From positions 1,364,001 to 1,428,000 of the forward strand of contig CALYLX010000159.1 of NCBI GenBank assembly GCA_944990035.1: a stretch of DNA of 64,000 nucleotides. The letters run 5' to 3'. The stretch is from Clitopilus passeckerianus. Taxonomy: Eukaryota > Basidiomycota > Agaricomycetes > Agaricales > Entolomataceae. The number at the start of each line of letters is the position of its first letter. Positions within the stretch are counted from its first letter, which is position 1. The notes beneath the pieces were generated by a model that was not told the origin of the DNA, made no database searches, and saw only the letters and a list, made by a program, of their open reading frames with translations. A program made the translations under genes and the position numbers. Below, piece by piece: positions 55,037 to 64,000 of the stretch.

Positions 55037-58000
55037 ATGCCTCGATTTCAGTTCGAAATCTCGGTCGCTCTTGCTATCAGTGCTTTTGGTTCTTTGCTTA
55101 TCTTCTACTTGACTCGGGAGAAAAAGGGACAAATCAAACTCCCAACTCATTCGGAAGAACTTAATGGTTCAAGTTTCCATGAGGGACATGACCCCTTCGA
55201 CGTGGTGAAGCCGGAGGATCTCATTGACGGATACGCCTTCGACGCTGAGGCGTTTTGGATAAAGGTGAGCTGCGAAATTGGTTAGGAAGTTGGGCTCGAC
55301 TGACTTGGAGTAAGGTTCGATGGATAAAAACGACTATCTCTATCTTGCTATCCTTGATAGTCATGATTAACGCTATTTCGCTGGGATGGGCCTCCATAAA
55401 TGACGACCCAAAGGATATTGCGACTTCGGCCTTGGAACTTACATCCTCTATCTACATGTTGGGTTTGGCCGTCCGTGCTGCTGCACAAAATACGCAAGCA
55501 CTCCATGCTGAATCTATTCTGCACATTACATCCCTGGCTGCCTTTGCATCTGCGTTAATTGGTCTCATTTCCATTCTACCGACCACATCCCCGACGACCG
55601 CCGCTTCTGCAACGACACCATTCCTTAAAGGTCTATGGTTTACGAAGCTGGCCTCATTCATAATCATCCTCGTCATGGCGGGCACGACACCTTTGGGCCC
55701 ACCCATGTCCTATCCGGTCGAACAAATATACTCCGAGAAGACGATACAGGCAATCACCAACAAGCAAACAGAAAATGTTTGTGGTGTCGTTGGTACGCAT
55801 CAGCCCGGGCCGCAGCTAGATTGTACCATATGCTCATTTGACATGTATCACAGGTGCTTCCCCCTTCGCCACTTTGCTATTCTCGTACACGACCCAGGTT
55901 GTATGGCTCGGCAATATTGCAACCAGTCTCGAAGTCGGTGATCTTCCTGTGGTTCCCGCCGACATGCGCTCTACGTTTAACTATGCCAAAATGAAGAGGG
56001 GTATGAAGGAAGTTCACCTCCGTATCGGTAGCTGGTCTCCCAAGCCGGGTTCAGGATATGGGTTAGGCTGGCGTTTATTGAGAGTCAACGCTGCACCAAT
56101 TGGAATACTCATTCTGTTGGCTGCTACATCCGCAATGCTCTTCTACACACCTGCGATCGTTTTGGAACGCTTCATCACTTATTTGCAAAACGATCCGGAG
56201 AGAAAGGATATGGGCTGGGGATGGGTCTATGTTCTCGGTCTATTCTCGACCAATGCAATCATGTATCTCGGTGCGTTTGTGTTATGACACTCATTCCGCA
56301 TGCATGCTCACAAAAGCTTTACAGTCACTGGTCAACTCTGGTCGATTTCTACCACCACGATCCAAGTTCGCCTTCGTAACCAAATGAACTCAATGCTCTT
56401 TGCCAAAACCCTCATTCGCAAAGATGTTGCTTCCTCCGCACCCACCAAGTCTGACGACGACGACGATGCAAAGAAGAAGGATGAACCCAAGGAGGAAAGG
56501 AAAGACGATGAAGATGATTTCTCGAGCAAGGCCCAGATTATGACACTCATGACCACGGACGTTGACCGCGTTAGCGAACTTGCCTGGCATATGTTCTCTC
56601 TCGTTGGTAAGCCCATTACAACATATCTGAAATCAGCTCGGAGGCTCATATACCTTCCGCAGATTCCCCCATAGAAATCGTTATTGGATCTATATTCCTA
56701 TATAAATTGCTTGGAGTTTCTTGCTTTATCGGCCTCGCTGTTACATGCCTGTTCCTCCCCCTGAACCACTTCGCTGGAAAGGTCGTTATGGGTGCACAAG
56801 ATAATCTCATGAAGGCGAGGGATGAAAGGGTTTCTCTCATGAATGAAGTGAGTTACCCCTGTTGATGCCCAATGGCGCGAGGACTGACTGTTCATTTCAA
56901 CAGATTCTTGGTGGTATCCGTATGCTCAAGTTCATGGCATGGGAACGAAACTTTGAAGCCCGAGTGCTCAAAGTCCGTGAAAAGGAGCTCAAGTACCAGA
57001 AACTTAATTATTCCATTGAGACCCTGTGGAATGCTATCTGGTATTTTGCCCTATCCGACTTCGTACCCTTCACTCTCTTACCTATTCTTTTAGGAACGGT
57101 TCGCCAATTCTCGTCACTCTCGTCACCTTCTGGCATTTCGCTGTCGTAAGGCACCAGACCTTGACACCAGCTCTTGCTTTCCCTGCTGTAAGTCGTTCAC
57201 GCTCATATTTCTATCCTCCCTCGTGCTCAACGTTTCATAGATCCTTGGTAATTAATGATATCTTCTCAATATTTTCCGCTTCTTGACACCCAGCTTTATC
57301 AGTCTTTGACGAAATGAAGTTTGCATTGAACGCGCTACCGGAAACCTTCATCAACTTGCTTCAGGTGAGCATACCGGACTTTCAATTGTAACAATAGCTT
57401 ACGAAATTCCTTCAGAGCTTGGTCTCGCTGCGCCGTATCGAGAAGTACATGGGAGGTTCCGAAGTCAAGCCCGTCCCTCCTCTCTCCGAGCAATCCGACA
57501 CCATTGCCTTCCAGTCTTGCACTGTCACTTGGTCGCAAGATAGATCTCTTACTAGCGCAACTCCCTCTACAACGTCTGCGGCTTCGACTCCTAGACACAG
57601 GTTTATGTTGATGGACTTGTCCCTCAACTTCCCCAGTGGCGAGTTGTCGCTTGTTTGTGGCAAACTTGGTTCTGGGAAGACTTTGTTATTGTTATGTATG
57701 TTTTCAATTTACTACATTTTCGTGGGCGAATACTGACCGTGCAAATCATGCAGCCCTACTCGGTGAAGCAGATACACTCACTGGACAAGTTATTGGACCT
57801 CGTTCTCCTCCCGATGCCATCGCCTCTTTCGTTGGAGTCCATGTCCCGAAGGAACAGTGGATCGTCAAGGGTGTTTGCGCTTACGTTCCTCCAGCTGCCT
57901 GGCTCCGCAATGCGTCCATCAAAGGTTGGTTTGTACATCATGAAGTCCAAACTCCGCATCTCTAATTGCTCTAATCCACAGATAACATTCTCTTCAATCT

Positions 58001-61000
58001 CCCATATGACGATGAAAGGTACCAGAAGACATTAGAGGTAAAGGTATACCTATCTTTGTCGTCCTTCCAGGTCTGATAGTGAAATAGGTCTGCGCCTTGA
58101 TCAGTGATTTAGAGATTCTTGAGGACGGCGATGAAGCTGAAATCGGCGAACGCGGTGTACGTATTCGATATACTAAGCCACCAACTCTTGGAAGGCTAAT
58201 GATACTCTAGGTCAACCTTTCTGGTGGTCAGAAGGCTCGAGGTATGATTTAGTTACCCTGGGGTTGACGTAACTAACCTGTTCCTGCAGTTTCACTTGCT
58301 CGCGCAGTTTACTCTCGTGCTTCCGTCTTGCTTCTGGACGATGTCCTTTCTGCTGGTGCGCCTGACACCTATGCCACCTCCCATATAATTTGCTAATGCT
58401 CAAGCTAGTCGATGCTCATACCGCTCACCACCTCTACCACGAGTGTTTGAAGGGAGAACTCATGGAAGGCAGGACCGTCATCCTTGTTTCCCATCACGTT
58501 CAGCTGTGCTCTCCCGGAGCAATGTACATCGTTGCTCTGGATAACGGCAGAGTTCAGTTCGAGGGCAGTCACGAAGCTTTCCAAAAATCGGGAGTTCTGC
58601 GCACTCTTGTCCAGACAACAGACGCTGCCGACAGCAAGGAAGAGCCTGCCGAAATTCTTGAAGAGCAATTGGACAAGGAAGCAGAGCCCAGCTCAGAAAC
58701 CAGCTCAACAATCGCTGCACCTTCGGAGGCAAATTCCAAACTTAAGAAGCCTCCGAGAAAACTAATTGAAGAAGAGAAACGAGCTGTTGGACGGATAGGA
58801 AAGGATGTCTGGGGTTGGTATACCTGGGCCTGCGGCAGTGGATGGTATTGGGCCTTGTTCCTCGGCGTCCTGGTCATCGCCTCGCTGAGCCCCGTCTTTG
58901 AGCGAAGTTGGCTCAGGTAAGTCTGAAACTCGGAACTTAACCTGTGTCAAATAGCTAACATACAGCTTACAGATATTGGTCTGGTCTTTCCTTGGAACGC
59001 GGCAATGATGACCCAACCTTCTACATTGCCGTTTACGCCATCATCTCCACTCTTGGCCTCATCATCACGACCGTCAGATGGTTCATTCTCTACAATGGTT
59101 CTATTCGTGCTTCACGAGTTTTGTATGAACGCCTCCTCGAGTCTGTTCTCTTCGCCAACATTCGTTTTCACGACACCGTTTCACGTGGTCGCCTACTCAA
59201 TCGCTTTGGAAAGGATTTCGAGGGTATCGACAGCAGTCTGTCTGACAACTTTGGACGCAGCATTATCTATGGCCTGTCGGTGGCTACTACGCTTATTACA
59301 GTCAGTTTTGTGGGTGGGCCTCCATTTGTGGTCGCCATTCTCATCTTGGGTTATATTTATTGGAGTGGTGAGTGGATTCACGATACGAGAACTACGGCAG
59401 CTCGCTGACAAGTGTTTGTTCAGCTGCTAGGGTAATTAAGAAGGCTACATCGGCGGTATTGACCCTGACGGATTTTGTAACTACAGATATACGGCCAAAC
59501 CTCCAGAGATATGAGGCGATTGGGTACGTTTTTCTATCCGGGGACGAAGTCACCTTCTGACGTACCTTCGTAGATTCTGTTACTCGTTCGCCTTTGTACT
59601 CCATCTATGGTGAAACAATTGCTGGAGTGACTATCATTCGTGCTTTCGGAGCATCCTCCAAGTTCTTGCGTGATATGCTCTGCTGCGTTGACACGGTACG
59701 ATTCATCATTGGGGCCTCCATACTGTTACTAATTGACCGTATCAGAACTCGAATCCATATTACTGGATGTGGGGAGGTTAGCCCGGTCAGCCATTGTGTT
59801 GTTTCCCGTACTGACTATCTCGTACAGTCAACAGATGGCTATCTATTCGTTTCAACTTATTGTCATCTGCGATCGTCGGAGCGACCGCCTTGATCTCTCT
59901 CATCACGCCTGGTATTTCTGCTTCCTTCGCTGGTTTCGCACTCGCTTTCGCGTCAACTATCACTGGTGACCTCTTGTTCATGGTACGCCGCTTCGTTGGT
60001 CTTGAGCAACAGATGGTACGCCTGCAAACACCCGAAACGAATATCTAGACTCATGATTATTAGGTTGCTGTGGAGCGAGTGAAAGAGTACTCAGAACTCA
60101 AGCAAGAACCTCCGGAATTTATTGAGCCAAGACCACCCGCTTCTTGGCCATCCCAAGGTGCAATTGAGTGCGAGGACCTAGTTATTCGTTATGCAGTACG
60201 TTGACTCGCCCCCAGTCGGAATCATCACTGATGTTCTCTTAGCCTGAACTTCCCAATGTGTTGCACAACATTAGCTTCAGCATCAAGCCAGGTGAAAAGG
60301 TCGGCATTCTCGGAAGAACTGGTTCTGGCAAGAGTACCCTCGCACTGTCCTTCTTCCGATTCGTCGAGGCAACGGAGGGCAAGATTGTTGTGGACGGAAT
60401 TGACATCGCCAACGTTGGTCTGACCGACCTTCGTAGCAAGTTAACTATCATTCCTCGTAAGCTTCATTATCGTTCCTCGACTCGAGTATTGTTTGATTCA
60501 TCACCCATTTGCAGAGGATCCGACTGTCTTAAGCGGCACATTGCGCTCGACATTGGACGTATTTGACGAATACGACGATGCCGAAATCGTACGAGATTCT
60601 TCCCTCTCCTTCGCTCTCTATCTCACAGAAGTTCAAGTTTGAAGCACTCCGCCGTGTTCACCTCATTCCTTCGGAAGATACGGCAAGCGAAACACCCGAA
60701 ACTATCAACGCCAATGTATTCCGAAACCTCGATTCCAGTGTCTCTGAAGGAGGGGACAACTTCTCCACTGGGTAGGTAGTTTCTTTGAATGCCTTGGACT
60801 TCTGTTGATTTTCTGGCAGTGAGAAACAGCTCCTTTGCATGGCCCGAGCAATCCTCAAGAGATCGAAGGTATTGGTGATGGATGAGGTACGTGTTCAATC
60901 AGTTTTTCGTCAACCTTAGCTGACGGTTCCTCCAGGCGACTGCCAGGTTAGTTTATCGTTAGATGACAGCTTATACACAGGACTAACCAGTTTCCAGTGT

Positions 61001-61420
61001 CGACTACGCCACGGATGAACTCATTGGCAACACGATAAGGCAGTAAGTGTCATCCCTCCCTTAGTTACACTTGGGACCTAATCAACTTGTCAGTGAATTT
61101 GCTGAGAGCACCATTCTGACCATTGCGCATCGGTTAAGAACGGTCATTGACTACGACAGGGTAAGTGTCCAAAGCACCTCGCCCTTAGTGGTTTCTCTGA
61201 CTTTGATTGTCATAAATAGATCATGCTCCTCGACCAGGGACGAATCGTTGAGTTCGACAAGTGCGTATTTTAAACCGCTCACCCAGATCCCACATGGTTT
61301 CTAATATATACCCCCAGGCCTTCGGTATTGCTTCAAGACCCGAACTCGAGGTTCTCTGCACTTTGTAAAGCAACCGGGAAGGACGAGTTTGCGATGTTGA
61401 AGAAGATGGCAAAGGCGTAA
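55037..61420 (+). CDS. ABCC-type full ABC exporter, copy 2, intact
   Basis: Thirty-two exons from 55037 to 61420 sum to 4740 nt (1579 residues) with frame kept at every junction. The order is N-terminal membrane domain (ISILLSLIVMINAISLGW), TMD1, NBD1 (Walker A GKLGSGKT, signature LSGGQKARV, Walker B VLLLDDVLSA, switch SHH), an acidic linker (SKEEPAEILEEQLDKEAEP), TMD2 (SRGRLLNRFGKDFEGIDSSL, the EC loop shared by the family), then NBD2 ([17 protein letters not shown] in place of LSGGQ, Walker B VLVMDEATA, H-loop IAHRLRT). Such proteins pump glutathione conjugates, mycotoxins or drugs out of the cell or into vacuoles. A Lys/Asp-rich insert (DDDDDAKKKDEPKEERKDDED) sits in TMD1. Microexons are 57241-57247 (7 nt), 59424-59431 (8 nt) and 60936-60946 (11 nt). 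For exon 26 I chose the acceptor giving EIFEALRR by analogy with copy 1. Confidence 0.93.
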
Positions 61421-62058
61421 CCTAGGACATTGATCAGATGATACCTGTAATCCACATGCTAGCGTCGTAGCGTCCCTGGCAGTAACTATGTATCGACACC
61501 CTGTACATTCGCATCCTACCTTACACAGTGCTTATTTCTCATGTCATTGACGTATTGGCATGTCAACGTAGAAAGAGATAGGCGCAACGCCAGGATGCAA
61601 AGTGGGTCTTGGTCATTTTTGATCGCTCGTCTCCGTTCTTTCCCATTCAATCTACGCTCCCTCGTGCATTATGCCAGCCTTTTCATGCTCTCAGGATGGG
61701 ACTTTTGCTTTTGAGACCCTTATATTAGCTACGAAATGTTGGCAGCAAAGATAACTGTGGCTTACTGGTGGAAGGGAACATAGTTTTCATGAAGGGGACG
61801 ATGGGCTAATTCAATGGCGCTGGCAGGAAACAGGTCAACCGACGCCCCCGAAACCTACCCAGAGATATGGGTCATTCTGCTGCTGTGGGAGCCTATAAAG
61901 ATCGCCATCCTGGCTATTTTAAAGCTGTTCCCCTTCCTCGAGCTTGGCGACTGGGTTGCCCAGTCTCTTGACTGTTACGACTTCTTCCATCGTCGCTGGC
62001 GGACACTTTGCTTTGGACCATGGCTCCCTTTTCAATTTCAGGTCAGTGAACTCACAGA
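61421..62058. other. Intergenic, possibly with a 5' exon
   Basis: Downstream of ABCC copy 2. A frame from the ATG at 61814 with a hydrophobic stretch (WVILLLWEPIKIAILAILK) could splice from 62041 to 62127 in frame into the next gene. TATAAAG at 61892 argues instead for promoter DNA here. Confidence 0.4.
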
Positions 62059-63523
62059 ATGTTTTCATTTGCGAACCTTATCATTCATTTAGCCCCTCTT
62101 TCTTATCCCCGGTCATTCTTTAATCAGTGGCTTGGTTTGTTTCGTCGTCAGAATGCCAGTAACGATGATGACGGCGACAACGGCGACAACAGCAATACTC
62201 TCAACAAAAATAACGGGAACGGCCAGAACAAGTCTTCTGGCGCAGATAAGACAAATAATGGTGCGGGGAACAACAAGAATAACAACCAGAACGGCAACAA
62301 CCCGGACGACTCGAAGAAGGGCCAGAATAACACCAGTGCTTCTGGTCAAGGCAATAACTCAGGAAACTCAAATAGCAATGGGAGTACGAGCAACGGGAAT
62401 TCGAATAGTAATGGAAATACGAGCAATGGAAATTCGAATAATACGAATGAGAGCAATGGCTCCTCGTCTTCTGGCCAGACCAAAGACTCGAACAACTCAG
62501 GTGGCTCGTCAGGAAACAACACACAGACCCTACCTATATGCCTATCCTGCTTCATCCCCGATAATGATCCCAGAGTCATTTACCAAGGACCCTGGTCTCT
62601 TATTCTATCGTCGTTCTTCACGACTCATCAAACGACAACGCAAGGCGCTAGCATCAAGCTCCAGTTCAATGGTGAGTCGCCTACATCACCTCCCTTTCAC
62701 ATCAGCTTACTGTCTTCGGTGTAGGAACGAGCATCACTGTCTTCGGAACTATTGCGCGAAGCAATGCGACATTCACACCTCCAACCACCTCATATACTAT
62801 CGACGCTGATCCCCCCTTTGTCACGACACAGCCCATGGCCAGCCAAAACTTTGACGCGCAACGCCTCTTCAGCGCCAAGGACCTTTCCCCCAATGAGGAG
62901 CATACCATCACCATACAGGTGGTTGACGCAGGCGCACCCTACATCTTCCAGAGTTTCTTTATCCCTCCTTCGGAACCATCCAACTCGTCTACTGTAAACG
63001 AGACCGTTCCCTCCGCTCTTTCCGTCACTTCCTCTCAAGGTGCTGGTCCGACTGCGACTGCGGAGGAAAGTGGCCCCTCGAGTACTGTTATCACTCCCCC
63101 GACGCTCAAATCATCCTCTACGCTAAATACGGTGAAAATCCTGGCAGCAACACTTGGCTGTGTTCTGGCAATCGTGCTGGCCCTGGTTGGCTGTTTTCTA
63201 TGGCGAAGACGTCGTCAATCGAGGACGCGCCGATCTCATCGTCGCCGTTCCAAAGGTTCATTGGCATACACCGAATATACGGAGGCATCTTCTGCTGTTA
63301 GAGGTATTGTTGTTTCATTCCCAGGTACACGCCCTCTACTAACTCACAACTTTTAGCGAGCCAATTCACGAGCTCCGAATCGATCTTGCGCAGTATTCCG
63401 AGCACGCTTTATATGCCCTACACGGGACCCGACCTCAGAAGAGGTTCTGTCGTTGACTACTACCTGTCATTTCCGGGAAATGGAAGACATTCTCTTGTAC
63501 CACCGGTGCCACCAAAACCCTAG
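62059..63523 (+). CDS. Single-span membrane protein with Asn/Ser-rich segment and conserved ectodomain
   Basis: Three exons (62059-62671, 62725-63303, 63357-63523), 1359 nt, 452 residues from the first in-frame ATG. After a short N-terminus there is a ~110-residue stretch made mostly of Asn, Ser, Gly and Thr in loose repeats (SNGNSNSNGNTSNGNSNNTN). A domain common in Agaricomycete surface proteins follows (VIYQGPWSLILSSFFTTHQTTTQGASIKLQFN, GTSITVFGTIARSNATFTPP, SYTIDADPPFVTTQP). Then come a Ser/Thr stalk, one membrane helix (LAATLGCVLAIVLALVGCFL), an Arg-rich cytosolic anchor (WRRRRQSRTRRSHRRR) and a Pro-rich tail ending PPVPPKP. The family has no assigned function. The 5' end is uncertain: a start at 61814 with an 85-nt intron also keeps frame, and no classical signal peptide is visible. 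Confidence 0.68.
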
Positions 63524-63833
63524 CATCCACCGTCTACATGCCAGGCTCTTCGCTTACCTGATTTCATTCGTTCTAATCGCTTCCCTAAAGGACTTCTGTA
63601 TGTACCAGATGCCTTCACTCTCATTTCTTGCGTCTTTCAACTCGAAACCGGCCGGACCATTTGTTCGTATATTTTACTAGATTCGAGCAGGACCTATTAC
63701 ACCATGTATCAATCTAATTGCGCTTGCTTGCTTGGGACATTACATTAACTGTATTCATAGTAACATAACACCATGTGATCTATTTTGTAGCAGAATAGAA
63801 TATCTTGCCATACGAAAACCACAGCACTTTCGT
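63524..63833. other. Intergenic between convergent genes
   Basis: 3' flanks of the membrane protein gene and the partial gene at the right edge. Nothing else seen. Confidence 0.45.
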
Positions 63834-64000
63834 TCAGGGGTTCCACATCTTGCTCTCTACAAGCTTGAGCAAATCTTCATCGTTCAGGGAACGAAGATCA
63901 GATGAACGGTCGACACCCTAATACGATGTAACATGAGTAAGGGTCGTAGAACAGGTGGCTTGATGGTACTTACGGCTTGCTGAGCAGCTCTGATCACTTG
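63834..64000 (-). CDS. 3' end of a gene running off the window, family uncertain
   Basis: On the minus strand, exons 64000-63974 and 63917-63834 joined by a 56-nt GT-AG intron read VIRAAQQAGVDRSSDLRSLN then DEDLLKLVESKMWNP and stop. The helical end with a terminal KMW-P reminds me of C-termini of some malic enzymes, but 36 residues are too few to decide. The gene continues beyond the right edge, so only its last part is described here. Confidence 0.45.

Noticed and set aside
62113..62579. Hydrophobic minus-strand frames
   Set aside because: Reverse complement of Asn/Ser-rich codons. No start context or homology.
1..64000. tRNA genes
   Set aside because: Looked for GGTTCRANNCC-type B boxes on both strands. 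The near matches (such as 5916 and 10817) lacked a fitting A box or cloverleaf.

Overview
The window reads as nuclear DNA of a filamentous basidiomycete, most likely an Agaricomycete and probably a plant-litter or wood saprotroph. Nearly every gene is cut by many short introns of about 48-60 nt with GT/AG ends. Exons of only 6-14 nt recur. The gene content is typical of mushroom-forming fungi: an AA9 polysaccharide monooxygenase, a secreted GMC oxidoreductase, a CYP53-type P450, a glutathionyl-hydroquinone reductase, a macrophage-activating-glycoprotein-like secreted protein, an OPT transporter and ABCC exporters. I saw no tRNA, rRNA, CRISPR array or intact transposon. All exon models below were built by eye from reading frame, splice signals and family motifs.

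Layout, left to right. (1) 0.2-3.7 kb: a DUF202 membrane protein (+) and a CYP53-like P450 (-) that carries a one-base frameshift. (2) 3.7-11.7 kb: a long gene-poor island with at most relics. (3) 11.7-17.1 kb: a secreted glycoprotein gene (+) with a 6-nt exon and a GC-AG intron, a 108-bp foldback repeat, a glutathionyl-hydroquinone reductase (-) and an orphan gene (-). (4) 19.0-23.5 kb: an orphan cytosolic-looking protein (+) and an OPT transporter (-). (5) 25.4-31 kb: a Get5-like tail-anchored-protein factor (-), complex I subunit NDUFS5 (+), a single-span membrane protein (-) and an AA9 LPMO (-). (6) 31.5-38.5 kb: an SRRM1-like PWI/RS splicing factor (-), an F-box-like protein (-), a D-galactonate-dehydratase-like enolase-superfamily enzyme (-) and a p24 cargo receptor (+). 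(7) 39-46.5 kb: a secreted GMC oxidoreductase (+), a CsbD-like stress protein (-), a disordered protein (+), an internally duplicated secreted protein (+) and signal peptidase subunit SPC2 (-). (8) 47.9-61.4 kb: a head-to-tail pair of full-length ABCC exporters. The first has a two-base frameshift and the second is intact. (9) 62.1-63.5 kb: a single-span membrane protein with an Asn/Ser-rich stretch. The 3' end of another gene lies at the right edge.

Functionally there are two groups. One suits growth on lignocellulose and aromatic breakdown products: AA9 oxidises cellulose, GMC enzymes can supply peroxide or oxidise sugars and alcohols, CYP53 hydroxylates benzoates, the quinone reductase handles glutathionyl-hydroquinones, the dehydratase acts on sugar acids, and the OPT and ABCC proteins move peptides and conjugates. 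The other is housekeeping of the secretory and membrane systems (Get5, p24, SPC2), mitochondria (NDUFS5) and splicing (SRRM1). They are interleaved, not clustered, so I do not claim a biosynthetic or catabolic gene cluster.

The most notable signals are the repeated, frame-consistent microexons (6, 7, 8 and 11 nt), two of which are conserved between the ABCC paralogues, and two single-indel frameshifts in otherwise intact genes.
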